A DNA stretch of 64,000 bases from positions 113,508,829 to 113,572,828 of the forward strand of contig NC_051063.1 of NCBI RefSeq assembly GCF_004664715.2, written 5' to 3'. The notes beneath the pieces were generated by a model. That model saw only the letters and a program-made list of their open reading frames with translations, had not been told where the DNA came from and searched no databases. Shown here piece after piece: positions 1 to 10,273 of the stretch; the stretch's first letter is position 1; each line of letters begins with the position of its first letter. The translations under genes were made by a program, and so were the position numbers. The DNA is from Peromyscus leucopus. Lineage: Eukaryota; Chordata; Mammalia; Rodentia; Cricetidae.

Positions 1-43
1 GATTTATCCAAGTCTCTGTGAGTTCGAGGCCACACTGGGAACA
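1..43 (+). repeat. B1 SINE, internal fragment
   Basis: The 'ctctgtgagttcgaggcca' motif is the middle of a rodent B1 (7SL-derived SINE). Only this part is in the window, and it runs straight into a second B1-like head at 44. The left end is cut by the window edge. Confidence 0.6.
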
Positions 44-364
44 GAGCCAGGTGTGGTGGCACACATCTTTAATCCCAGCACTAGTTAACCATAGAAGTCT
101 GGAGGTCTGGGCAGACAGACAGGAAGGGATAGAGCTGAGTGGAAAGAGGAAGTGATGTTGCTGGGTGGAGAGAGGAAGTAAGATGACAGGGCACAGAAAG
201 GTATATAAGGAGTGAGTATATAGGAAGTAGCTCTCTTGGGCTGAGGATTTCCCAGGGGTAAGAACCTGTGGCTGGCTTGTTCTATTCTTCTGATCTTTCA
301 GCTTTCACCCCAATATCTGGCTCTGGGTTTTCAATTAATAAGACCATTTATCAATTGGTGTTAC
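44..364 (+). mobile_element. B1-headed LTR-like composite unit
   Basis: The unit opens with a B1 5' half (44-98, 'ggtggcacac...taatcccagcac'). It continues into non-B1 sequence with a TATA-like box (gtatataagg, 201-210), a possible poly(A) signal region (aattaataaga) near 333-343, and an end at 'gtgttaca'. That order resembles the promoter, R region and terminal CA of an LTR. I recall similar sequence as interspersed in cricetid genomes but cannot name the family. It could instead be a B1 that landed in an old LTR. Confidence 0.45.
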
Positions 365-1167
365 AGGAGTATAAACATCAGCAAAGTGATGAGATTAGAC
401 AGCTTCAGGGTGAGTTTATGACTGAAGTTTAAGGTAGGAAAATATGGTCTTTGTAGCTACAGACAACCTAATGAGTTAGACCAGTTACTTCTCGATTTAA
501 TAACCCCTGAAATGGGAGTGGGGGTGAAGGGTGTTGACTTTTCAAATTGGTTTTATGTAGAATAGAACAGATTATTTCGGTAAATAAATTGCTTAAGATA
601 ATGTCGTGGGCTGTAAATTTTTAGGATATTATTATGAGAGTGATTTTAGCAGCAATAACTACACTTTACAGTGGGTTTCCTTCTATACTTTATACAGCAC
701 TTTCCAGTAAATCAATTTATTGAAGCATCTCATAAAGTCTGACAGTCACGATGTGTTAATGTGAGAAGAATCAGCTCTGAAGTCAGAAAACCACCACACA
801 GTTTACTAGAACTTCTGGACTATGCAGTCTTTAAAACACTACTTAAGCCTGGATGGTCCATGTTTGATGGAAAGAAAACGATGACAACAGCACTTTAATG
901 GCCTGCTTAGCACAGACATTACAAAGATAAAACTGCGTTTGTGAAGATGCTTGGCAAATCTTAATATTCACGTTCAATGCATTTGAGTCACTGTCTCTAG
1001 CTATGTTTTGAAATAGAGATTTTCTTTGGTTTTCCCAAGAGAAAATTCTTAGTTTTTTACCATTATGAAAGTATTTTCCAAAACATAACCTTTTTAATGA
1101 TTGATTCTGGTGGATGCAAGTAATTTTGCCCTTCTCAGATCTATTTTTCTAATTGCAGCCAGTGTAA
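365..1167. other. AT-rich sequence, no gene seen
   Basis: No open frame with protein-like features is present. Sequence near 650-780 faintly resembles the 3' part of an old MIR SINE, but the match is too weak to call. Confidence 0.5.
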
Positions 1168-1375
1168 TTTTTGTAAAAAGGTAAAATGTGATTATGTCAG
1201 TCCCCTTAATAACATTTTGTACCCTCTACTTGATTAAAGGTCCTTTGATTCCTGGCTCCCTTGCAAGTGTCCACAAGTAACTTTAATCACAGAAAAAAAT
1301 AATATTTTAGAAATATGCCAGATTTCATTTTCCCCGCTTCAAGTTTCCCAATGCCTTCTCTTTCTTCTGTTTTCA
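1168..1375 (+). repeat. L2 LINE 3' remnant
   Basis: The pattern 'gattatgtcagtccccttaataacattttgtaccctc' followed by 'cttgattaaaggtcctttgattcctggc' tracks the ancient mammalian L2 3' region, in which a short-motif series encodes the ORF2 tail. It is heavily diverged and has no coding potential. Confidence 0.5.
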
Positions 1376-2269
1376 TTCATTCAAACATTTGAGTATTAGG
1401 ATGGTGATATAATTGTCATCATTTTTAAAGGTGAAAGTAAGCACTAGTAATCCCTACACAGAAAAAAAGTGACCACCAGGATTCACTGTAACTTGACACA
1501 TGCGATTAACCTAGGATTATATTCTGAAACTGAAGAAACAACACATTTTGTCCTCAGAGTTTAGTAGAAAAATGAAGATTGAAAGCATGTTGTAAAAGTT
1601 GAAATAGGTATGTGTTTTTTGTAATGGGAACTTGAAAGAGGAGCACTTAAACTGCTATTGGGAAATGGAAAACCAGAAGATGATGTACATACTGAAGTAA
1701 GAAGGTTGAAGTAAGTAGGAAAAAAATAATGCAATTAAATAAATATTTCTGTGGTTGTTCTTATTAGAAATATACAAGATTCTATTCTGCTGGATTACAT
1801 TTTTAAATATTAGAGAGAATAGTAAAAGCGTTAAATTTTTACAATCTTTATAAGAGAAAATATTTCATACACAAAACATTAAATGTGTCATGATAGAAAA
1901 GATCAATAATTTTTACTATATTAAAATCAATAGCATAATCTATAAAGAAGAGATACTTGTAATAGTTGTAATAAATAGAGTAGTATCCAGTAAAGAACTT
2001 CTGTATCAATGAGCAAGGGATAGTGCAACAAGAATGAGGTGAACATTCTAGGCCTTTATTTCACAGGAGCATGAATGTTGAATAAACATTTTACAAATCC
2101 TCAATATTATTCTTCACCAAGAAAATTCAAAGTAAGAACTCAATGCCATGTTTTTGCTTTAATAGGCAAAATTTAATATGAATCTGTGAATCTGATGGAA
2201 TTTTCATGTTGAAGAATAAACAAAAAAAATTCTTGAAAAGTCATGGTAGATAAGCATGGGTCAGATCCA
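1376..2269. other. AT-rich sequence, no gene seen
   Basis: Nothing recognisable apart from short A/T runs. Confidence 0.5.
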
Positions 2270-2640
2270 GCACATTTAACATTATCTGCCCTGATATGAA
2301 AATTTAAGAGACCCAGTAACTCTATCAAACAGAATCTTATGGGTAGATGACAAGAAATACTTAAAATACTGAATATTGTTGCATCATTTGTAATACCAAA
2401 CTTTAGAAATAACTCCAGTATCCCTTAGCAGAAGAATGAATAAATGAATAAATGATGTTCCAAACAAATCAATATATGCATCGGTAAAAATAAATAACTT
2501 ACCATGAAAATCAACTTAAAAATTACAAATGAAAAAACAAACTACCAAAGAAGTCATGAATTAAATTCTGGATGTAGGTACTCATGCCCTCAAAAGTATT
2601 GGGTCCTTTTCTAATTCTTATTTAGTAAAGAAAAGGTTCA
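2270..2640 (+). repeat. Ancient L1M fragment (ORF2 end / 3' region)
   Basis: A series including 'aataccaaactttagaaataactccagtatccc', then 'gaagaatgaataaatgaataaatg' and 'gtaaaaataaataacttacc', follows the end of ORF2 in old mammalian L1 (the segment reading roughly 'non-coding A-rich, one-base-spaced AATAAATG'). It is riddled with stops, a dead fossil copy. Confidence 0.6.
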
Positions 2641-3904
2641 TGAGAATGGGTTCATAGTATTTGTTTATATAGTGATTTTTCTTCTCATGTTATATTTTAG
2701 TTATCAAAGAATATATAATTTTAAACAAACTAAAATATTTCTCTTACAGATAAAATATCATCATAGAAATGGAAAAAATTCATGCTGGCTTCTGTTCAAA
2801 GAAAGAATAGATCCAGATGAGACTGGAATCAGGAACTGGGAGATGATACCCATGCTGTAGATGGTACATTAGATAAGCAGTAGTTGTGAGTATGTATAAG
2901 GGGGATATATTATCTTATCTACTGAGAGGGATCATTGTTCTCCCCTGAAAAGTAAATGGGCCTCCCTAGTATACTGCATTTTCTTATTCACTCATTGAGT
3001 GAAATATTTATGGGGCATCAAAATTAAATTAGGCCCACGGAGCAATGTGCTCACTGGTCACCAATAAGTGTTTAGAGAGAAATAAGTATGCAAGCAGTTT
3101 AGAATTAAACTAAAAGCAGGAGGTACTAGCTGATGAACTGCGTTGTTTCTCAATTTCTTCCCAGGGGCATTAGCAATTAGTTGGGCATTCTGCGCAGCCC
3201 TAGTGGCCAGCTAAGGAAACTAAAACTGATGGGTATCAATAGGAACTGCATCCTAGGAACATTGAGAATGGACATGCAGAATATGTTTTTTTTTTTTTTT
3301 TTTCCTGAAAGTACTATCATGCTAAAAATCATCAACACAGAATACTGGAAAATAATCCCACTGTGAATTCATTCAAGTCCTTAGCATTGTTTCTTCATAG
3401 TATCTCAGGAGAAAGAGCAGGTGAAAAATTTCTTGTTGAAATTGTGCATTAATAAAATTACATTCTAATGTTGTTAGTCTCTAAAGGATAACAAAAATGC
3501 AAAACGGATGGACAAATCTCACATTCTACCATCAAGGGGGATTGTTTGATATATAATTTACCAGGTAGCCACAGAAAATGGGTAGTTCAGTGTTTAGGGA
3601 TTTTGCTTCGAAAGCAACTTTTGCAAAAAAAAAAAAAAGTCATGATAGAAGGTAGAGAACTATTTTCCCCTGTAAGTAAGAAAAATACTTATATTTCACT
3701 AGCAATTTTGTAGAGGTAACTTTCTTTTTTAACAACTTGGAAAGATAAAATACTGTTTGTCATGAGATAATAGCTTCTGCTGCTAACAGTCTGTGACTGT
3801 ACCTCACCATCTATAGCAGAGGTCACTAATACTAGGTATTATAACTGGAAGCAGGCTACGCATGAGAAATCTTGGATAGAAAATCCAAATGCTATATTTT
3901 AAGG
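2641..3904. other. No gene seen; contains an 18-T run
   Basis: Open frames of about 60 codons at 2672-2860 and 3181-3366 have no domain or composition support. A T-run lies at 3286-3303 and an A-run near 3626-3638; either could be an old poly(A) tail. Confidence 0.5.
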
Positions 3905-4121
3905 CCCATTTGTTTATTTATGTGAATGTGTTGGTGTCTCTGTGTATGTATTCTATGCATGTGTAGTTATTGGCAGAGGCTAGATGAGGGAGTAGGCTCC
4001 CTTAGAACTGGAGTTTCAGGTTGTTGTGAGCTGCCAGACATGGGTGCTAGGAATAGAACCCTATTCCTCTGGAAAAGCAACAAGTTATCTTAACTACTTA
4101 GCCATCTCTCCAGCTTCCAAA
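3905..4121 (-). repeat. B3-type SINE
   Basis: Read on the minus strand, this has the tRNA-derived head 'ctggagagatggctaag' (A-box region) at 4115-4099, then the 'gtcctctgg' and 'tgaaactccagttctaa' segments typical of B3 (B2-superfamily). The 3' end lies at the T-rich 3912 side. Divergence is high. Confidence 0.8.
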
Positions 4122-4279
4122 CACTACTTATAAATCCATGAAAAGAATCTGATCTTGAAATGGGCTGCAGACTTTATACACCCGTTTTGATGAATAACCT
4201 GAAGAGTCTTATGTCTCAGCTACATGTATTAGGTGTTTTGAAGCAGTGGAGGAGACATCATTACAAAGAGTTTCATAAC

Positions 4280-4560
4280 AAGTATGACTGTTATGTGCAG
4301 CCAGAAGTTTTCTCCGGTTCCACCTGCCCCACAGTCCCACAGCTGCATATAAAATAATCACTCATGCACTTAATACTATTTACAAACTGTATGATCTATG
4401 GCAGTCCTCTTGCAATCTAGCTCTTATATCTTAAGTTAGCCCATTTCTATTGATACATGTTTCGCCACGTATTCCGTGGCTAACCATTCTGCTGGCATGT
4501 TGTTCCTTGGGCACAGGCTGGCATCTCTCTAGACTCTGTGGAATTCATAAAGGAATGGCA
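4280..4560 (+). repeat. Possible rodent LTR-like repeat remnant
   Basis: The string of motifs 'cccacagtcccacagctgc', 'tttacaaactgtatg', 'ttgccacgt-like' and 'ggctggcatctctct' matches a dispersed rodent repeat I remember from hamster and mouse sequence, probably LTR-derived. I cannot assign the family. Confidence 0.35.
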
Positions 4561-4729
4561 GAGTTAGAGCAGTAACATATCAATACATTGCTAGAGATGA
4601 AGAAATGATTTGGGAAGTTTAATGACTTAGTGTTAATCATGGAACTTCTATTTTTGAACCTCCTTTTCTAAACTCCATAGTCATCACTGTACATTTTAAT
4701 TGTTTAAAAAACTACCATTAATATATAAA

Positions 4730-4830
4730 ACTTTCAATAATTAACAATATATAATATATAAATTACATTAAATATAAATATTAAAAATATGTTTACATAT
4801 ATATATATAATGTAATATATAATGAAACAT
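4730..4830. repeat. AT/TA-rich low-complexity tract
   Basis: Imperfect alternating A and T with 'atatatatataa' at the core, directly next to the B1 at 4841. It may be the decayed tail region of that insertion. Confidence 0.6.
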
Positions 4831-4840
4831 ATGTACATGT

Positions 4841-4957
4841 GTCACTTTGGCTGTCCTGGAATGTGCTCTGTAAACCATGCCCCCTTCAAATTCAAAGATC
4901 TGCCTACCTCTGCCTCCTGAAAGCTGGGATTAAGGCATGTGCGACCACCTCCTGGCT
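4841..4957 (-). repeat. B1 SINE
   Basis: Reverse complement of B1: 'ctgtcctggaa', 'gatctgcctacctctgcctcctgaa' and 'gctgggattaaggc' in order. The 3' A-tail side lies toward 4841. It is older than the B1s near 29.8 and 61.7 kb, judging by substitutions. Confidence 0.85.
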
Positions 4958-5084
4958 AAAATACACTATTTTAACGCAGAATTAAATAATATTTTATATA
5001 CAAATACAGTGATAATATCCCTATTTCAAATTATTAAACTAATTTGACACAGATTCTGTTCTTAAGTACCATATTAAAAGCACC

Positions 5085-5290
5085 TTTCCTTTTCTCTGTG
5101 TGGATTGCACAATTATCACAGTATTAAGATCATGTGATACTACACTGTAATTTATTTACTTCATTGTCATTCTTCTCTGTGAGGTCCAAAAGTAGTTCAT
5201 AGCTGAAGTGCCTCACTTTTGTGTCTTCGGTATCTTGCTAAGTGCTCTTAGGCAGCACTCGGAGTATTTGCTGAGAGTTTTACTAATGCT
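5085..5290 (+). repeat. L2 LINE 3' terminus
   Basis: The order 'tttatttacttcattgtcattcttctctgtgagg', then 'gtgtcttcggtatc' and 'gctaagtgct...gagtatttgctga', follows the L2 3' end, where the consensus ends with a repeated 'cactcaataaatgtttgttga'-like motif. Confidence 0.6.
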
Positions 5291-6023
5291 ATGAACCATA
5301 AGAGGTAATCATAGAATAAGGGCTATGGCCAGACTACCTTGGATTTACTTTACTTCATTGAGTCAAAGATTTAGGAACAATATTAGTAGATAACATCTAG
5401 GTACTAAGAAGTTTCCTGTTTTTATAAAGAACTTAGGAAAATTTATAGTTTGTTCCATACCTGTACAGAGAATCTGAAGCATTAGCAAATCTGTTACCAC
5501 AATCTTATTACTACTACTACTACTATCACAAGTACCAATATGTTTATAGCTAGTTCTAAAATGGGATTGTATTTTACTCCAAGGAATTATTTTAGTATTT
5601 TCAATGATACATATGGAGCTTCAACCATTCCCTGAAACCCAGTGAACATCTAGCAAATGATTATTCTGATCATTTCTGTTATCATGACTAATACAGTAAC
5701 TTTCAGGGTGACCATTGTGGCTGTAACACCCACTAGAGCTTCACAAACTGATCACACATGGTTCATAGATATATGGTGCCTACCAAATACATTCTCCTTA
5801 ACATAACAATACTGCAAAGTCACCACTGTCACATAGCAGAGATAGAAACAAAGGAGCAGAGATTTTCTCAAGTTTTTCCCCAGTGTTGTTCATTGGCATT
5901 TTCAATGATGCTCACAGGCCAAATGGTGTTTACCTCAGATCTACTCCATTCCATGGTGTAAAAATGTTATGGTGAAATAGGCAAACAATATAGTTAACTG
6001 TTCTAAAGCATCCAATTTTCACT
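5291..6023. other. No gene seen; short (ACT)n
   Basis: A five-unit (ACT)n stretch lies at about 5510-5526. Otherwise nothing is recognisable. Confidence 0.5.
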
Positions 6024-6180
6024 TGTGGTGATTTGGAAAAAAAATGCCCCCCCAAAGGGAGTGGCACTATTAGGAGGTGTGGCTCTGTTGGAGTAGGTGT
6101 GGCCTTGTTGGAGGAAGTGTGTCACTGTGGAGACAGGCTTTGGGTCATGCCAAACTGTCTGCTCCAATTGTTCTGCACAG
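6024..6180 (+). mobile_element. Truncated MaLR-type LTR
   Basis: Starts 'tgtggtgatttgg', then 'atgccccccc', 'ggaggtgtggc...ttgttggaggaagtgtgtcactg'. This is the 5' half of the same non-autonomous ERVL-MaLR-like LTR seen complete at 41,938 and 53,467. The 3' half is absent. Confidence 0.65.
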
Positions 6181-6934
6181 GCTGCCTATTCATTGCTTAT
6201 GATTAGTTACCAATATGACTAGGCTAATTATGTAGTTTCCCTGCTCAAGTTACACTAAGTATCACCTAGAAATTAGAGATCAAATCCATTCTAGGGTCTC
6301 TTCTGAAAGTGTTTGCTTGAAACTTGTTGTTGCTCAGAGAACACAGTTTTAGGATCCACAGGAGCCAGACCTCATTTCTATGGAAGGGACATGATAAAAA
6401 TACTAAAAGTTCAGACAGAAACACTTTTGGCCTAGATTACCCTTATTTCAGATTCGAGAGACAGACACTTGCCTAAAAATACCAGTATGCAAAAAGATAT
6501 GAAGTCTAAAGTCACTCACAGTTTTGACTGTTTTCTTGATTTATTAAAACCAGCACCTTTCCATGATGAGACAGGTTAAGGTGTAGTTTGTGGAAGATAA
6601 CTAATCTGGGTGGAGTCCTAGATAGTCATTCAGATGACCATAAATGATGAACGAAAAGCACCACACAGAAACAATATTAACATTGTCTTCTTTCCCTTAG
6701 ATTTCCATGTAAATTTAGTAGATTTTTGGTTCCAGGATGAAGAACCAAATGCCAAACACACTGTCTTCTTTGTCTATGTAATTATCACTCAGATCACAGT
6801 CACTTTAGCAGGTATTGCTGTTATATATTGTGAAATATTTTAAGAGCACCAGTGGGTGACTTGATAACCACTTGATAGTTTATTCTGATGATTTTTCTAC
6901 ATTACAAGTAGATTGCCTCTCCATTAAATAATGT

Positions 6935-6940
<6 letters not shown>
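6181..6940. other. No gene seen
   Basis: A 69-codon open frame at 6634-6843 looks hydrophobic near its end, but no family could be recognised. Confidence 0.45.

Positions 6941-6974
<34 letters not shown>
6940..6974 (+). repeat. (AC)n microsatellite
   Basis: About 17 AC units, abutting a minus-strand ID/B4-type SINE fragment, consistent with growth out of a SINE tail. Confidence 0.95.
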
Positions 6975-6975
<1 letters not shown>

Positions 6976-6977
<2 letters not shown>

Positions 6978-7063
6978 TTTCTAGTTCTAGAGATTGAACC
7001 CAGGGTCTTGAATATACTAGGCCAGTGCTTTAGTACTGAGCGAAATTCTCATCTCTGTGGCCT
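6976..7063 (-). repeat. ID/B4-type SINE fragment
   Basis: On the minus strand it reads as a tRNA-Ala-like ID body: 'ctcagtactaaagcactggcc' and 'agaccctgggttcaatc', i.e. degenerate A and B boxes. The adjacent CA tract is at its 3' side. Confidence 0.65.
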
Positions 7064-7140
7064 TTGAAAAACTACCAGATCCCCAAAAGAATATAATTTA
7101 AGCTTATCAGTATTTTATAAATTTTTATTATTGAAGGAAA

Positions 7141-7760
7141 ATACCCATAATTTTCTGTGGGAGTTCTTTTCTCTGCTACCCCTGCAAACAGTGTACTGGG
7201 CAGAATTCCTTTTCACTTTCAGCACTTGATAGATGGGGTGGGAGGAAACCATGGGCAGCCTGTGCAGCAGTGGGAAAGGCCATAGTTTCTGGAATCCTCC
7301 TCCACATCATTGATTCACCCAGCAAATGTGCACATTTGGAAGCATGGGGGACCTGAGGCAGAAAGCTGGGGGAGCCACTCTCTGCTCATGACTCAGAAGT
7401 CTGAAGGCAGCACAGCTTCACGATGTAAGAAGCAGAAAAATAGTTTGATCTGAAATGGAGAAAGCGGGGGCGAGGGGGGAAGTTCATGTCTGGAAACCCA
7501 GCAGGAAGGTTCATGGAACCTTGAACGGAAGTCAATCTCTGTACTATCCGGAAGTGGGAATGGGAGAGCAGCCAGTACATGAGCAACAAGCCCCTGCCAC
7601 ACCCGAAGGCTTTCTAAGCAGCGTTCTAGAAGCACTCTCTCCTCCACACTTGTTATATTTATAAGCCATCTCTGGAGGCCAAGTGAGTCATCGACTACAT
7701 ATTTAAAATATCTGGAACACACTATACCGGAGCCTAAAACTGGCAATTTCAGAGGTATTT
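7141..7760. promoter_or_regulatory. Candidate enhancer-like island (AP-1, ETS motifs)
   Basis: This stretch has higher GC and more CpG than its surroundings and is not a recognised repeat. It holds two perfect AP-1/bZIP sites, TGACTCA at 7389-7395 and TGAGTCA at 7684-7690, and a perfect ETS core CCGGAAGT at 7548-7555. Several overlapping open frames on both strands (up to 117 codons, minus, 7393-7746) follow from the base composition and show no domain. Function is inferred from motifs only. Confidence 0.35.
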
Positions 7761-8571
7761 GTTTTAAATACAGTTTGACACAAATCGTTTATTCAACAGT
7801 CTTATTTGGTATTCCTTTAGTTTCCTGTATTATTACTAACAGAATGTTGATGAATGTAAACCTTCTTTTACTCATAAAGCACTGGATAAATAATTTTCAA
7901 CTCCATCTGAATCATTACAGAATTGAACATATTTACTATAGGCATCCGATTGTGTGAGTCTATATTGCTCTGTTACTGTAAACCAACATATATTTTTGAT
8001 ATCCCCCCCCTCAAAGTAATGAACCAAAAAGTAAGAACTTAGGCTGTGGAGGCAAAGACCTGAGTGTATACTGGCTATAGTCATATACTATGAATTAAAC
8101 ATGGAGACACAATTTCATAGCCAACTTCTGGTCCTCTGGTTCTTACAATCTTTCCACCCCATCTTCCTGGATGTTCCCAAACCTTAGGTGCAACTTTGTT
8201 GTACATGTATCCACTGCTGCTAGGTGGACCACTATGATCGTCACCACTGTCATCTTTGCAATTTGACCCGCTGTGGTTTTCAGTAAAGATCTCTTTATTG
8301 CAAAGAGAAACTTCTCTAATGAGAGCTGAGCTCTACACCTATCTGTTGTATAAGTATTTAGAATGGAGTTGGGAATTATGCTGGTTTATAAAGTGCCAGT
8401 AGTAGGTTCTTTTCTAAGATTTATCTAAGGCATCGGTAGTTGCCTAGGTATCCAGTACCAGTCATGCTTAAAGCCAGAGGCTAGTCTTCTCCCAGGATTA
8501 GATTTCTAGTTGATTATCAAATACCAAGTGTTCACCCTGAATCATATACATATAAGCAACACTAAATGGAC
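7761..8571. other. No gene seen
   Basis: Nothing recognisable; a C-run sits at about 8004-8010. Confidence 0.5.
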
Positions 8572-8589
8572 TTAACAGGTTATACTATG

Positions 8590-8640
8590 TGTGATTGTGT
8601 GTGTGTGTGTGTGTGTGCGTGTGTGTGTGTGTGTGTGTGT
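8590..8640 (+). repeat. (TG)n microsatellite
   Basis: Alternating TG with one C interruption, immediately before a B1-like fragment. Confidence 0.95.
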
Positions 8641-8712
8641 ACCTCTAATATCTGTAATCTCAACAACTGGGAGATGGAAGTAGGAGAATAAGAAACTCAA
8701 GCCCACCTTCAT
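8641..8712 (+). repeat. B1-like (old monomer) fragment
   Basis: 'ctgtaatctcaacaactgggagatggaag...' resembles the 'taatcccagcacttgggaggcagag' core of 7SL-derived SINEs but is strongly diverged. It matches 10,774-10,830 at roughly 87% over about 53 bases. Confidence 0.45.
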
Positions 8713-8740
8713 AGGGGGATATGTACATATATACATATAT

Positions 8741-8759
8741 ATCAACATACACACACAAT

Positions 8760-8820
<61 letters not shown>
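8741..8820 (+). repeat. (CA)n-(TA)n compound microsatellite
   Basis: CA repeats pass into about 20 TA units that end exactly where the 65-bp copied segment begins. Confidence 0.95.
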
Positions 8821-8824
<4 letters not shown>

Positions 8825-8883
8825 AAGCACACTACATACAAACAATGCAAAGAAATTATGGCATAATCTCTGTTCTTGGAGGA
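8819..8883 (+). repeat. 65-bp exact direct repeat, copy 1
   Basis: Identical at every base to 10,209-10,273. It sits between TA/AT repeats, so it looks like an insertion into a microsatellite. The other copy lies in ordinary sequence just downstream of a B4 SINE. Confidence 0.97.
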
Positions 8884-8888
8884 TATAT

Positions 8889-8970
8889 ATATCTATCATT
8901 TATATATGTCTGCCTGTCTCTCTCTCCATATGGAGAGAGAGACAGGCAGACATATATAAATGATAGATAT
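8889..8970. repeat. Perfect 82-bp palindrome
   Basis: Two 41-base arms with no spacer, centred between 8929 and 8930 on 'ccatatgg'. All 41 base pairs match. The arms contain tctctctcc/ggagagaga and an AT-rich outer part. Both strands therefore encode the same short peptide frame, which is a consequence of symmetry, not evidence of a gene. Confidence 0.98.
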
Positions 8971-9000
8971 TTTAATAAAAATGATAGATATTTTAATAAT
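8960..9000 (+). repeat. 21-base tandem duplication at palindrome edge
   Basis: 'atgatagatattttaata' begins at 8960 and again at 8981. The first copy includes the last 11 bases of the palindrome's right arm. Confidence 0.9.
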
Positions 9001-9118
9001 AAAAATTGCAAAAAGACCATGAATTTGAGAGCGAGCAAAGTGGGGTGGGGAGACAGAGGAGGAGTTTGAGGGAGGAAAAATAAGGGAGGGAATGTTATAA
9101 TTACATTCTAATTTTAAA
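9001..9118 (+). mobile_element. L1 3' end, type D (old Lx-like)
   Basis: 'catgaatttgagagcgagcaaag', then a G/A-rich stretch, then 'aatgttataattacattctaattttaaaa', follows the terminal 3'UTR of an old rodent L1 class. It is 5'-truncated and carries no coding sequence. Confidence 0.65.
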
Positions 9119-9768
9119 ATTAATTGTCCATGCTAAATTCTTTTCTCTTCAAGACTCAAATGTGTGGAGGATCTCTGCAAACATGACTCTCATCATAAGG
9201 TCAATCCAGAGGAGATAAAAAGGAAATTAGGCTCAACATGACTTAGTAACTGGTGTTGGTTCAAACTTAAGAGTCTGACACTGGGTAGTTTATTTCAGGC
9301 ATGCTTAAGTACAGTACGATTTTGAAAAATATGTTTCCAGTGCTAAGTAAGTGTGTACAGCAAAGATTAAGGCATAATTAAACCAGCGCTTTTGTTAGGT
9401 ACAAGTAACATTTTCTCTAAAGATAGGTTCTATAGATTGAGGAAGCAGGCACAAGGTAAACAATGATACTGGTAAGGATGTTAATGAGGATGTTGCTATA
9501 GATTCACTGAGATGAACAGGCTCAAGATAAAGTTCTGGGGGACTAGTGAGTCTTGGCCATACAGATAGCACAGGGGTCGCTTGGATGGGTGGAAAACAGG
9601 CTAGACATCTCCTTCCTTTGAATAGAAAATGTTAAAGAGTGATTAACATTCCTGGTTTTCCTAGTGCTTATCTGTAAACACAAGTACCATAATGCTTCCT
9701 GCACAAATGCCTCTTCTAAAAAGTGCAGAGGTATGTAGAACTTTAAGGAGATATTGTGAATAATACTT
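9119..9768. other. No gene seen
   Basis: Nothing recognisable beyond weak SINE-like traces. Confidence 0.45.
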
Positions 9769-9822
<54 letters not shown>

Positions 9823-9833
9823 ACATGGTCTGA

Positions 9834-9862
<29 letters not shown>
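9769..9862 (+). repeat. (GT)n microsatellite, interrupted
   Basis: Two GT blocks (about 9771-9818 and 9835-9862) split by 'ttgcacatggtctgaa'. It lies at the 3' side of the minus-strand B4 element. Confidence 0.95.
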
Positions 9863-9864
<2 letters not shown>

Positions 9865-9904
9865 TATATATTAGCATACATGTGAGTGCAGATTGCATGT
9901 ACAA

Positions 9905-10196
9905 AAAAGTGTGTATTTGAAGGCCCCAAACTGAAGTCAGGTGTCCTGCTCCAAAGCCCTCCTCTTTTAACTATTCAGGAAGAGTCTCACACTGAGTCTA
10001 GAACTCTATCAATTTTGGCTACTCTAGCTAGCTAGCTTTCCCAGGCCATCCCCTGTCTCTACCTTTCCAGAATTCAGATTACAGGTTGCTGACACAGGTT
10101 TCTAGGTTTTTAATGTGGGTTCTTGGGATTTGAACCCTGCTTCCCATGCTTGTATAAGTAAGCACCTTATTCAAAGAAGCAGCTCACCCGGCCCCT
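9905..10196 (-). repeat. B4-family (B1/tRNA-like composite) SINE
   Basis: On the minus strand the tRNA-like head 'ggggccgggtgagctgcttc' lies at 10,197-10,178, followed by 'gggttcaaatcccaagaac' (B-box-like), then a B1-related body containing 'ctgtaatctgaattctgga' and 'gagactcttcctgaa'. Length near 290 bases fits a near-complete but old copy. Confidence 0.65.
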
Positions 10197-10208
10197 GAGA
10201 AACTATTG

Positions 10209-10273
10209 TATGCCAAGCACACTACATACAAACAATGCAAAGAAATTATGGCATAATCTCTGTTCTTGGAGGA
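10209..10273 (+). repeat. 65-bp exact direct repeat, copy 2 (likely donor)
   Basis: Same 65 bases as 8819-8883. Here the flanks are ordinary unique sequence on both sides, which suggests this is the original and the 8.8-kb copy is derived. Confidence 0.95.

Noticed and set aside
7393..7746. 117-codon minus-strand frame
   Set aside because: No domain, overlaps other open frames on both strands, explained by higher GC; kept only as a regulatory candidate.
8856..9038. Same peptide segment readable on both strands near 8.9 kb
   Set aside because: Direct consequence of the perfect palindrome, not a conserved protein.
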